The position numbers were made by a program, and so were the translations under genes. A stretch of DNA of 64,000 nucleotides from contig JAKCEW010000001.1 in NCBI GenBank assembly GCA_023539445.1, positions 139,484 to 203,483 of the forward strand. The letters run 5' to 3'. The notes under the pieces were generated by a model that did no database searches, had not been told where the DNA came from, and was given only the letters and a program-made list of their open reading frames with translations. This document shows positions 8,527-16,879 of the stretch, piece by piece; position 1 is the first letter of the stretch; the number at the start of each line of letters is the position of its first letter. This stretch comes from Candidatus Terraquivivens yellowstonensis (GTDB lineage Archaea > Thermoproteota > Nitrososphaeria_A > Caldarchaeales > Wolframiiraptoraceae).

Positions 8527-8805
8527 TTAAGGGGTAACCTTTCTCTCCTCTCTTGCCCTTACCTTTAAAATACCGTAGTGTATCGCACAACTTATGCAAA
8601 GGTTTTTCGTTATTACGTTCTCGGCAAGATATGCGCCTTGTTGCTTTAACTCCTTTGCGAGGTCTTTGCTTACAAGCGAGACCCTTTTCGTAATCCTTTG
8701 AATCTTACTCCTAGGTACGTAAGCGCCGCAATTATCGCATTGCACCATTGGTTCCTTGCCCTTTGCACCCTTGGCCCTACCTCTACTCTTTCGCTTGAAC
8801 GGCAT
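8527..8805 (-). CDS. rps26e: Ribosomal protein S26e
   Basis: A 92-residue small-subunit ribosomal protein starting MPFKRKSRGRAKG. The zinc ribbon is CDNCGAYVPRSK, with CISCAIHYGI in the second half, and the end is basic, all as in S26e. It binds near the mRNA exit channel. Among archaea S26e occurs mainly in TACK and related lineages, which helps place the organism. I chose the ATG at 8805; 12 further in-frame residues upstream do not look like S26e. Confidence 0.93.
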   Translation of the reverse strand: MPFKRKSRGRAKGAKGKEPMVQCDNCGAYVPRSKIQRITKRVSLVSKDLAKELKQQGAYLAENVITKNLCISCAIHYGILKVRAREERKVTP

Positions 8806-9002
8806 GACCCAGCCCTCACAGTATTGGGTGTTTGCGGTCATATAAAACGTTAACCAAGCTTGAATCCGCCTTTATTTCTGCGCTTATGACGATTATCCAT
8901 ACAAAAGTAAACGTTTTAACCCTCCATTAACCATTTTTCTAAGCTAATATAACGGGCAGACAGAAGGTCGAAGTTCATTGAAAACTAGGAGAGATAGATG
9001 TT

Positions 9003-9521
9003 ATGCCAATTAGTTTGAAGGAAAGGATAGAGATGCTCAGGCAAGGCATACTCCACCGTTACGTGATACCTGCCTTAGAAGAAAGAGGTTTTATGGTTAG
9101 TAATTGGAAGAGGCCACAATCCCTCGAGGACATGGTTCTGAGAGATGAGGGCTGGATCCCTTTGTACACTCAGTTCACGACATGGGAGACATATTCTAGA
9201 GATAGCCCGCTATATGTTTATTTCAATACTTTTTATGGGGATGTTTATGAAAAAGCGTACAGGATTTGTTTTGTTGAATTCATAATAAATGTACTCAACT
9301 TCCCTCTTAAGAAGAGCCTCGTTGGAACCTTTACGAGACTTAACGTAAAAGATGGCTACTACTGGAAGGCTAGGATACCTATAGACCTGACATTTCCTGA
9401 GGCTTGTGTTAGCGAAATAGATGGCAAGTACGACGAATTAACGCTACTAATGTCTCGTGAAGGTGTTATAAAGGAACTCATAAATCTTGACAACCAAAAA
9501 GTGTGGCGCAAGATCACCTAA
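9003..9521 (+). CDS. Conserved-looking hypothetical protein
   Basis: A 172-residue soluble protein starting MPISLKERIEML. It is rich in Trp, Tyr and Phe (GWIPLYTQFTTWETY, YVYFNTFYGDVYEKAY), mixed alpha/beta, with no signal peptide, membrane segment or metal motif. I do not recognise the family. It stands alone after a 160-base gap and its end overlaps the convergent Lrp-like gene by eight bases. GGAGAG lies about 11 bases before the ATG. Confidence 0.65.
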   Translation: MPISLKERIEMLRQGILHRYVIPALEERGFMVSNWKRPQSLEDMVLRDEGWIPLYTQFTTWETYSRDSPLYVYFNTFYGDVYEKAYRICFVEFIINVLNFPLKKSLVGTFTRLNVKDGYYWKARIPIDLTFPEACVSEIDGKYDELTLLMSREGVIKELINLDNQKVWRKIT

Positions 9522-9927
9522 CGACCCTGAGAACCAAGACGGTGTTCGTGTTCTTTACACCTTCTATCTTTCTTATTTCCTCGATGCACTTATTTAACCC
9601 GGCTACGCTGTTTGCGGAGACTATAGCGGCCACGTCGTATTCGCCGGTCAACTCGTAAACACCTTCAACACCATCTAACATAGCAAGTTTCTCGCTTACA
9701 AATGGTGTAGGCACCCCGGGGTCTATCGTGATAAAAGTTATTGCCCTTACAGCATGTCCTTTCTCGACTTCTATAGTGAACCTAGTTATCACGTTATTTT
9801 TAATCAAGTTTTTTACGCGTCGTCTCACGGCACCTTCCGAGAGTCCGAGCTCCTTCCCTATCTCTACAAAAGGTTTCCTTGCATCTTTTTTCAATATCTC
9901 GATTATTTTATTATCAATTTCGTCCAT
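9514..9927 (-). CDS. Lrp/AsnC-family transcriptional regulator (LysM-like)
   Basis: A 137-residue regulator: N-terminal winged helix (about 1-60, with GLSEGAVRRRVKNLI as recognition region) and C-terminal RAM ligand domain (GVEGVYELTGEYDVAAIV). The form of the RAM domain and its position divergent from argininosuccinate synthase resemble LysM-type regulators that sense lysine or arginine in archaea. Control of argG and of its own gene is a reasonable inference. A near-perfect palindrome touches its start codon, as expected for autoregulation. Confidence 0.88.
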   Translation of the reverse strand: MDEIDNKIIEILKKDARKPFVEIGKELGLSEGAVRRRVKNLIKNNVITRFTIEVEKGHAVRAITFITIDPGVPTPFVSEKLAMLDGVEGVYELTGEYDVAAIVSANSVAGLNKCIEEIRKIEGVKNTNTVLVLRVVR

Positions 9928-9943
9928 AGCAAGTATATTTGCT
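9928..9943. promoter_or_regulatory. Probable Lrp-family operator
   Basis: AGCAAGTATATTTGCT is a palindrome in 14 of 16 positions and lies directly against the regulator's start codon. A TATA-like GTATTTAAC on the minus strand (about 9950-9960) would start transcription inside it, so a bound dimer would block expression. Inference from position and symmetry. Confidence 0.5.
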
Positions 9944-10028
9944 AACGTCCTTCGTTAAATACTTTACGGAAACCATTACTAAAAACCTTGAAATTACTTC
10001 AAAAACAACAAAAATATTCTAAATAGTC

Positions 10029-10036
10029 TTTTTATA
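10029..10036 (+). promoter_or_regulatory. TATA box of argG
   Basis: TTTTTATAC lies about 30 bases before the ATG at 10067 in an AT-rich region shared with the divergent regulator gene. Confidence 0.5.
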
Positions 10037-10066
10037 CAGGGGCATTTTTTCTTTAAAGGACATACC

Positions 10067-11257
10067 ATGAAGGTAGCATTAGCGTATAGTGGCGGCCTCG
10101 ATACGACCGTGATAATTAAATGGCTTCAAGAGAAGTACGGTGCAGAAGTTATAACCGTAACAGTAGACGTTGGTCAGGAGGAGGATTTTGAGGCGATAGC
10201 TGAACGTGCAAAGCTGAGTGGTGCATCGAAGCATTATTACATAGATGCGAAAGAGAGGTTTACAAAAGAGTTCGTGGCGAGGGCCATCAAGGCTAATGCT
10301 CTTTACGAAGGAGAGTATCCGCTAACTGCCGCCCTTAGCAGACCCTTGATAGCTGAGGAAACAGTTAAGGTGGCGTTGAAGGAGAATGCTGATGCTGTAG
10401 CCCATGGATGTACCGGAAAGGGTAACGACCAGATAAGGTTTGAAGTGACATTCGCGGCACTGGCACCCGGAATAAAGATATTCGCACCCGTAAGAGAGTG
10501 GAACATGAGCAGAGACGAGGAGATAGAGTATGCGTTGTCCAGAAAGTTACCGATACATCCCAAGAAAAGCAGATTCAGCATTGACGAGAACCTATGGGGC
10601 AGATCAATAGAGGCGGCAGAGTTAGAAGACCCTTGGATAGAACCTCCACAAGAGGCCTTTAAGCTTGTTGCGCCTTTGGAGAACACTCCAGATGAAGCAG
10701 AAGAAGTCACAATAGGTTTCGAAAAGGGTGTTCCCGTTTCACTAAATGGTGAAGAATTGCCTTTGATCGAGATAATAAAGCGTCTGAACAAAATTGGTGG
10801 AAAACACGGCTTCGGTATAGTAGATCATGTGGAGGATAGGGTCGTTGGAATAAAGTCAAGGGAGGTATACGAAGCCCCGGCCGCACTCATGTTAATCAAA
10901 GCTCATGCCGACTTAGAGAAGATGGCCCTTGGTGGAAGACATCTGATGTTTAAGCAATTAGTTGATAGGCAGTGGTGTTACATGGTCTATGCTGGTTTAT
11001 GGGTTGACCCCTTGATGGACTCGCTTAATGCCTTCATAGATACATCACAAGAGAACGTCACCGGTGAGGTAAGGATAAAGCTGTACAAGGGCTCTGCTAG
11101 GATAGTTGGGAGAAGAGCGGAAAGACCTGTGTACTCAATGGCCATGGCAACGTATTCACGTGAGAGTGCCTTCGATCAAAAGATGGCTGAAGGCTTCGTG
11201 AGGATATGGGGTCTGGAGACAGTCTTAGGTCGAGCGGCACTAAGAAGGAAGGAGTAA
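10067..11257 (+). CDS. argG: Argininosuccinate synthase
   Basis: A 396-residue enzyme joining citrulline and aspartate with ATP to form argininosuccinate in arginine synthesis. The ATP pyrophosphatase loop AYSGGLDT is at residues 6-13; HGCTGKGNDQIRFE binds citrulline and aspartate; the C-terminal oligomerisation tail is present (SRESAFDQKMAEGF). Length matches the family. It is divergent from the Lrp-like gene and probably regulated by it. No argH follows in the window. Confidence 0.97.
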   Translation: MKVALAYSGGLDTTVIIKWLQEKYGAEVITVTVDVGQEEDFEAIAERAKLSGASKHYYIDAKERFTKEFVARAIKANALYEGEYPLTAALSRPLIAEETVKVALKENADAVAHGCTGKGNDQIRFEVTFAALAPGIKIFAPVREWNMSRDEEIEYALSRKLPIHPKKSRFSIDENLWGRSIEAAELEDPWIEPPQEAFKLVAPLENTPDEAEEVTIGFEKGVPVSLNGEELPLIEIIKRLNKIGGKHGFGIVDHVEDRVVGIKSREVYEAPAALMLIKAHADLEKMALGGRHLMFKQLVDRQWCYMVYAGLWVDPLMDSLNAFIDTSQENVTGEVRIKLYKGSARIVGRRAERPVYSMAMATYSRESAFDQKMAEGFVRIWGLETVLGRAALRRKE

Positions 11258-11301
11258 AAATCAGATTAGGCTAAACACAAAAACAGCCTCTGTTGCACCC
11301 T

Positions 11302-11403
11302 TTATGTCTTCTGACCATTAACATGGATGCCATCAATTCCATTTCTGATCAACCAACGTTGGCCGCCAACCGCCGAAGTGATTGCTGGTTTTCCGGCATA
11401 CAT
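11302..11403 (-). pseudogene. Possible remnant of a glycosyltransferase gene
   Basis: The minus strand reads 33 codons from an ATG at 11403 to a TAA at 11302. The piece contains GKPAITSAVGGQRWLIRNG and then GIDGIHVNG, which resembles the conserved C-terminal nucleotide-sugar-binding part of GT4-type retaining glycosyltransferases. A stop codon (TAG) lies just before it and the rest of such a gene is missing, so it would be a decayed fragment. It lies inside the 329-base stretch 11258-11586, where I see no other supported gene. Low confidence: short reading frames can look like this by chance. Confidence 0.3.
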
Positions 11404-11586
11404 GAACTACAACTGTGCGAGTCCTAGAGCCTTCATTCTGCTCATGATTAGCATAACAACAAGTAGCAATGCCAAAAACATATACAGCTTGGGCTATCCG
11501 TGGGGATTTACGAATATAAAGGCTTTAAGAGAGAAGAGTATAATAACCCTCGTTAAAGGTTAAATTTAGTTACGGTAGGGCTGGCC

Positions 11587-13206
11587 TTGAAGAAGCTAGT
11601 AGCCATTACGATCTTAATCATACTCGTCTGCACGATGTTGGCGCAGTTTACCTTGGCATCCTCTGAAGAAACCTACGAAGTTGTTAGGAACGTTGAGGTA
11701 AGGGACGGTGGTTTAGTATACGTCTCGGACAACCTTTACATCGGTCCGGGTAAGACGGCTGTTGTCGGATTTGATATAGCTTTGAAGGATAACCTAGTTG
11801 CATTTTATGTCGAACAAGCTACAATCGAAGCAAGATATGTGGAGGAACCGCCACATCTGTTCTTAATAGAGATGAAGAATACCGGTGAACAAACCGTCAG
11901 GGCGAATCTAGTAACAATCTTCAAAAACTTGGTAACTGAGGAAGGTTCTAAAACTTTCGTGGCAAATATACCCGTGTTGCCCGTAATCAAGAAAACGGTG
12001 ACATCTTTCTACATGGTAGCGCGCTTTCCGAACGGGAGCAAAGTAGAGCTTCCTAAAAGACCGGGTTTCAACTACACTGCCGCGATGGATGGTGTATTCA
12101 TAGAAGCTAAAGATATAGATCTACTTGCGCCCACGAATGTTTCTGTGAGGTTTAAGAATGATTATTTTTCAATACTTTTCGTCGAGAAAGCTGAAGTTAC
12201 GGTTTCCGTCGGAAACCAGAAAGAGGTATCATTTTATCTCAAAATAGCTAACCATGGCAAATCATCTATAAACGAAATCAAGTTGTTGTTACCAAAATAT
12301 GCGACTTTACTTAATGTTAAGGATAGTCTCGGGGCATTGTCTTACAGTTACACACAGGAAAATGGTGTTTTGAAAGTTAAGACAAGGTGGGAAGTCAAAG
12401 GTGGTGAGAAGGTATCGTTCACGGTCGAGTACCTTGAGCCTTATGCCCAAGAACTAGGGAATACGTTCACTCTGAATTATCCGTCCCTGCTGGATGTAGC
12501 ATACGGAGAATATATCTTAAAAGTTATTTTACCACCTGGCTACGAATTCAGAGAATCTTCACCGGAACCTGAAGAGTTCGTTAAAGACCAGAGCGGCACT
12601 ACGACAATCACCTACATTAGCAGAAGTGTGGTATCTCTCCAACCAAAATCTACTATAAGTATTAGCTACGTTGCAAGCATGAACTTCGTACAATACCTCC
12701 CGTACTTATGGATAGCAACATTCGGTGCGCTTTTAACAACCGTCATAACGTACAAACTTTCTCGTAAACCCAAGGTACCTGTGCCCTCAGAGGAACTTAA
12801 AGAAACGCTCAAGACCTTGACTTCCGATGTACTTGGAATTGTAAGGACATGCAAAAAGTTAGCTTCTTCTATTCCTTTAGATAAAAAATCATTAAGCAAG
12901 TGGTCAAAAAGTACTTACGAAAGCGAACTCGTGGGTATGAAAAGGGATGCAGATAGGATTGGCACATTAAGGAAGAGACTTGGGGGCTTCCCAGAGATTA
13001 CGTCAAAACTTAGCTCCCTTGAAGTGCAAATTATGGAATTATTGGGTACCATGACGGCACTCGGCAGGACTGTGGAAGATTTCAGACTGGGAAGAATAGG
13101 GAAAGCCGCATACGAAAGAATAACAAGGGAGTATACAAAGGACATTTCATCACTCACATCCAGAATAATGGACACGACAAAGGATATAGAAGCATCCTTA
13201 AGATAA
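11587..13206 (+). CDS. Secreted, membrane-anchored surface protein (weakly ribophorin I-like)
   Basis: A 539-residue protein with a signal peptide (1-24), a large outside domain with three N-glycosylation sequons (Asn149, Asn162, Asn184), one membrane span (about 371-391) and a cytoplasmic helical tail of about 145 residues likely to form coiled coil. The outside part has two beta-rich halves; the LNYPSLLDVAYGEYILKVILPPG segment is distantly like the later part of ribophorin I (Ost1), a subunit of eukaryotic oligosaccharyltransferase. That resemblance is only suggestive. The start is TTG at 11587. Nearby genes at 13210-17875 handle sugars, so a role in glycan or envelope assembly is plausible. 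Confidence 0.65.
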   Translation: MKKLVAITILIILVCTMLAQFTLASSEETYEVVRNVEVRDGGLVYVSDNLYIGPGKTAVVGFDIALKDNLVAFYVEQATIEARYVEEPPHLFLIEMKNTGEQTVRANLVTIFKNLVTEEGSKTFVANIPVLPVIKKTVTSFYMVARFPNGSKVELPKRPGFNYTAAMDGVFIEAKDIDLLAPTNVSVRFKNDYFSILFVEKAEVTVSVGNQKEVSFYLKIANHGKSSINEIKLLLPKYATLLNVKDSLGALSYSYTQENGVLKVKTRWEVKGGEKVSFTVEYLEPYAQELGNTFTLNYPSLLDVAYGEYILKVILPPGYEFRESSPEPEEFVKDQSGTTTITYISRSVVSLQPKSTISISYVASMNFVQYLPYLWIATFGALLTTVITYKLSRKPKVPVPSEELKETLKTLTSDVLGIVRTCKKLASSIPLDKKSLSKWSKSTYESELVGMKRDADRIGTLRKRLGGFPEITSKLSSLEVQIMELLGTMTALGRTVEDFRLGRIGKAAYERITREYTKDISSLTSRIMDTTKDIEASLR

Positions 13207-13209
13207 TTA

Positions 13210-14280
13210 TCACGCGTTACTTTCGGATATTGATTTTTTCAACCACTCAGCCACAACTTTTGCAGGATTGACCATCCTTCGCTTAAGTCTATTAGCAAGT
13301 TTCGTTTGAGCATCTCTAACATCGTCAGCATGCTTTAGTACTTTTGAGATTTCTTTTAGCGCACTCTGCCAATTCTTAAAATGCTTTAGAGCGCCAATGT
13401 CTATAAGGTAACGGTGTACGGCAGGAAGCCTTCCCGGATAGAGCGATATAGTAGGCACGCCCATCAATGTGGCCTCTTGCGTCATAGTTCCGCCACCACC
13501 GATGAAAAGCAACGCATAATATAGTATGCTATGATCCGATATCGGTCTATCAAGTACAATGGCATTTTTAACCAAACTTTTTAGCCGCGCTATCTGTTCA
13601 CCATACCTTGGCAACACAACGAGTTTGACATCGTTAAGATTCGATGCCAATTTCTCCACGAGTAACATTATGTATTCTGTATCAACCCCTATAAGGTAGG
13701 ATGCTTGCGTTTCAGGCATTCTTAAGAGGACATAGTTGAACTCATCAATACCTAAATCGTACAATATTCGCTTGTTCGGTCTGAAACCATCTAGCCAAGC
13801 CATGGGATCTAACGCTCTATACTTTAATACTCTGCGACCGTTTATTCCATACTTTATCCACTCGTCTTTTGGAATTATCCATGGTGTGAAAACATAATTT
13901 GAAAGTGGGACGCAGTATCTGTTAACCGGGGACTCTGGTGTGTCTGACAGAAGAATATGTGGAATGCCCAAACCGAAGGATATCCTCGTCATATCAAGCG
14001 AACCGCTTGACACACAGATATCAGGCGAATGATTTTCGATAATGTCAACAAGTTCCGCAGTTCTCCTAACACTTGCCTTAAGCTTTCCAAGAAGAGACCC
14101 ACCACCAAATTCTCCAACAACAATAACGTCACTACGACCAACATCCTCCAATATTGGCGTAAGTTGTTCGTATCTTCTAGAGGTAAGTAACGCTTCTACA
14201 CCGTGCTCCTTTAATGCTTTCTCTATTGACGTAAAAAACCAAAATTGCTTAGGTGTTAGTATGTCAAACCATACCTTCAA
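13210..14280 (-). CDS. DUF354 family glycosyltransferase-like protein
   Basis: A 356-residue protein of the DUF354 family, two Rossmann-like halves of GT-B form. Visible marks are WFDILTPKQFWFF at the front, SSGSLDMTRISFGLGIPHI in the middle and GGGGTMTQEATLMGVPTISLYPG at about 265-287, the last being the usual sugar-nucleotide-binding region. The substrate is unknown. It starts at a TTG and is convergent with the surface-protein gene (3-base gap) and divergent from the GT4 gene, so the three likely share an envelope-glycan function. Confidence 0.82.
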   Translation of the reverse strand: MKVWFDILTPKQFWFFTSIEKALKEHGVEALLTSRRYEQLTPILEDVGRSDVIVVGEFGGGSLLGKLKASVRRTAELVDIIENHSPDICVSSGSLDMTRISFGLGIPHILLSDTPESPVNRYCVPLSNYVFTPWIIPKDEWIKYGINGRRVLKYRALDPMAWLDGFRPNKRILYDLGIDEFNYVLLRMPETQASYLIGVDTEYIMLLVEKLASNLNDVKLVVLPRYGEQIARLKSLVKNAIVLDRPISDHSILYYALLFIGGGGTMTQEATLMGVPTISLYPGRLPAVHRYLIDIGALKHFKNWQSALKEISKVLKHADDVRDAQTKLANRLKRRMVNPAKVVAEWLKKSISESNA

Positions 14281-14385
14281 GAATTTTCATCCCCGACTAC
14301 TTAAAAATACATGAAACGTGAGTAATAACGCTTATCTGATAATGAGGAAAAAATTAATAGGTTAGGGGACAAAATGAACGACTAA

Positions 14386-15375
14386 ATGTCCGCTACATTG
14401 TTACTGCTGTTTACTTCGTTTATTATGTCTGCTCTTCTATCTTACGCATTAGTTCCTTTTGTAAAGAATTTGGCCAAGAAGACCGGTCTATTCGGTGTCG
14501 ACGTTCACAAAAGTTGGAGACCGTTAATCCCGAAGATAGGAGGTATAACAATTTTCATCGGTGTTACAGTATCGGTTTTGATAACGTCTTTTTTGTTTAA
14601 CATGCTTGACAATAGAGTTTTAGCGTTCATAATATCGACGGAATTGGCAGCGATTGTGGGTTTATGGGAAGATTTTAGGGAACTGAATCCGGTTTTAAAG
14701 CCAGTGTTATTAGCGTTGGTAGGACTCCCGATAGTTTTTATGGGCGCTTACTATCCGTACCCGAATTTACCATTTGTTGGTAAGAGAGCGTTGACGATAC
14801 TCTATCCGATACTCGTGCCCATAGCCTTCACGGTAGTGACCAACGCCGTTAACAGTATGGATGTACTTAATGGTTCTATGACCTTCACATCGCTCGTAGC
14901 CACATCCACGATTTTTCTAATAACCTTAATTAAGGGTAACATCCTCCCAGCTTATTTATGTGCTGGGCTCATAGGCTCTTTAATGGTCTTTGCGTATTAT
15001 AACAAGTATCCGGCAAAACTTTTCCCTGGAAACGTAGGTAGCTTGTACGTTGGTGCCAGCCTGATATCTGTGGCAATAATTGGTAGTGTTGAGATAGCTT
15101 TACTTGTTGCCATACTTCCCCAGATAACGAATGAGTTTCACATAATATATTCTATGAGAGGTCTTAGGTCTGCAAAGAATTTATCCGAAAGACCCGTTTT
15201 CGTGGAAAACGATATGTTAACCGCGAACCCATCAAAAAAAGCTCCTTTAACACTCGTAAGGATGCTTACATCCAAATGTAGCCTATCAGAAAGTGAAGTA
15301 GTAAAGATGCTTGTTATCATTTCGATATTTTCCGCAATTCTTGCACTCATCACAGAGTTTTTCTTCATAAAGTGA
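14386..15375 (+). CDS. GT4 (MraY/WecA/Alg7-like) sugar-phosphate transferase
   Basis: A 329-residue membrane protein with about ten hydrophobic spans. Family marks are WRPLIPKIGGITIF near the front, GLWEDFRELNP (the acidic cytoplasmic loop) and NAVNSMDVLNG, then FPGNVGSLYVGA. Members move a sugar-1-phosphate from a UDP-sugar to polyprenyl phosphate, the first step in N-glycan or cell-wall glycan synthesis; the archaeal branch (AglH/Alg7-like) starts the N-glycan. The following small membrane protein begins one base after its stop codon, so they are probably cotranscribed with the genes at 15642 and perhaps 16880. Confidence 0.88.
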   Translation: MSATLLLLFTSFIMSALLSYALVPFVKNLAKKTGLFGVDVHKSWRPLIPKIGGITIFIGVTVSVLITSFLFNMLDNRVLAFIISTELAAIVGLWEDFRELNPVLKPVLLALVGLPIVFMGAYYPYPNLPFVGKRALTILYPILVPIAFTVVTNAVNSMDVLNGSMTFTSLVATSTIFLITLIKGNILPAYLCAGLIGSLMVFAYYNKYPAKLFPGNVGSLYVGASLISVAIIGSVEIALLVAILPQITNEFHIIYSMRGLRSAKNLSERPVFVENDMLTANPSKKAPLTLVRMLTSKCSLSESEVVKMLVIISIFSAILALITEFFFIK

Positions 15376-15376
15376 G

Positions 15377-15676
15377 ATGAGCACGATGTCAAATATGAAA
15401 GATAAAATCTTCACCGTATGCATGCTCGCCGTCTTCCTACTTATCGTATGGGGTATGTTCCTTTGCGTACTTTATCTGATGTCGGTTTTTGTAATACCGC
15501 TAAGCATGCCGTACCACGAACCTTTACTGATTTCGATATACAGGATTGGTGTGGCCTTCATAGTCCTTATAGTTTGGGTTATTGCGTGGCACAGGCTTGC
15601 GATATTCTGGTTATACAGGATTTTGAGGAGGAGTAACAGGTATGGAATGTCTAGACAGAACGATAGTCCAAGTTGA
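15377..15676 (+). CDS. Small two-span membrane protein
   Basis: A 99-residue protein with two hydrophobic stretches (about 10-38 and 48-70) and a basic tail (RILRRSNRYGMSRQ). It begins directly after the GT4 gene and overlaps the next gene by 35 bases, so it is translated from the same message. I do not recognise it; it may assist the membrane-bound GT4 enzyme. Confidence 0.6.
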   Translation: MSTMSNMKDKIFTVCMLAVFLLIVWGMFLCVLYLMSVFVIPLSMPYHEPLLISIYRIGVAFIVLIVWVIAWHRLAIFWLYRILRRSNRYGMSRQNDSPS

Positions 15677-16808
15677 TGTTTCCGTTAATGGTATACCGAC
15701 GGCCGTCAAGATAGCTAACTCAGGATATAAGGTAATTTTTGCCACAACGAGTGATTACATTGTATCCCAGTTAAAGGAGTACCGTCCTTCATTGCATAGG
15801 GTACCCAAGCCTATTTTCACGAAACTTTTATTGGAAGGAATGCTTACAGTAACGACAGATTTAGAAAACGCATTAACATCATCAAAAACAGTACTTGTAA
15901 CGAGCCACGCTCTGGGAAGTGAAGAGGAAACAAAAAATGTAATGAACCTCTTTAAACAAATGGCGCCATATATAATGCCAAACTCTTTAATAATCTATGG
16001 TGGGCTGGCCCCTCCAGGAACGATGGAAGAAATTATAGACGTACTTGATAAACACTCGCGGCTCAATGTGGAGAAGGAAATTAACATAACTTTAATTACA
16101 CCTTTGGATGCCCAAGCAGAAGCATGCATAATATGCTCGCCCAACTCTGAAGCAGCTAACCTCACGAAGAAGCTCGTATCGGTTTTTATACCATCAGACA
16201 TGATAAAGCTGTATAACAGGTTTAGAGAGGCGGAGGTAGCTAATCTGTTACTCGTGGCAAGACGGGCAATCACAAAAGCACTGTCCTCTTATGCTTTGCT
16301 GATGTTTAAACAAATGGGTGTTGTAATCGAGAATGTTCTGAACCTTTCTGGATGTAAAGCGGCAACGGCAATAGAGGATGATCCATTATCTGAGATGGTG
16401 ATAAATTATTTGGTATCTGAAGAGAGAAGACTACCGCAAAGGTTAACGTTCATGCGCAACGTCATTCGGATGAGGAAGTTGTTGCTTGAGGCCATTGCTA
16501 CGGGTCTTAAGCGAGAAATTAAGTCGGCATTAAAAAAGAATAAGGATTTGAGGATTGCATGTGTGTTTGAACGCGAATCTGATAAGGAGCTGATGAACAT
16601 CATATTACCAAAAAAGGGGGTTAAAGTTCATTTTTATAGTGTAGACGAGATCGAATCAAAGGTTAATGCAGGTGTAGGGAGAATTATTCCGTTTAGCGCA
16701 AATCTAATAATTTTAGCAGCACAGCCACAAAGCATCTCAGAGCAGATGGTACGCAGGCTGGAGGAAGAAGCCAAGCTTATAAATTTAGGCGGCATCGTCT
16801 CCATTTAA
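15642..16808 (+). CDS. Degenerate UDP-glucose/GDP-mannose dehydrogenase-like protein
   Basis: A 388-residue protein that follows the fold order of nucleotide-sugar 6-dehydrogenases: N-terminal Rossmann-like part (TVTTDLENALTSS, YGGLAPPGTMEEII), central helical part (EVANLLLVARRAITKALSSYA) and C-terminal part ending in NLIILAAQPQS. The key residues are gone: the GxGxxG loop reads VSVNGIPT, and the GxGGxCFxKD active-site stretch with its catalytic Cys is absent near NLSGCKAATAI. It is therefore unlikely to oxidise UDP-sugars and may be regulatory or structural. It sits between the GT4 gene and an oxidoreductase gene on the same strand. Confidence 0.7.
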   Translation: MECLDRTIVQVDVSVNGIPTAVKIANSGYKVIFATTSDYIVSQLKEYRPSLHRVPKPIFTKLLLEGMLTVTTDLENALTSSKTVLVTSHALGSEEETKNVMNLFKQMAPYIMPNSLIIYGGLAPPGTMEEIIDVLDKHSRLNVEKEINITLITPLDAQAEACIICSPNSEAANLTKKLVSVFIPSDMIKLYNRFREAEVANLLLVARRAITKALSSYALLMFKQMGVVIENVLNLSGCKAATAIEDDPLSEMVINYLVSEERRLPQRLTFMRNVIRMRKLLLEAIATGLKREIKSALKKNKDLRIACVFERESDKELMNIILPKKGVKVHFYSVDEIESKVNAGVGRIIPFSANLIILAAQPQSISEQMVRRLEEEAKLINLGGIVSI

Positions 16809-16879
16809 GTTATTCCAGAAACGTAGAATACATCTTCTACTTTTCGAATAGATAACGCTTAAAAGTAATCTCATGTAAG

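Noticed and set aside
11327-11563. 78-codon plus-strand frame between argG and the surface-protein gene
   Set aside because: Composition is unlike a protein here (many Ser, Asn, Ile in a row), there is no ribosome site or promoter spacing, and the opposite strand looks more gene-like.
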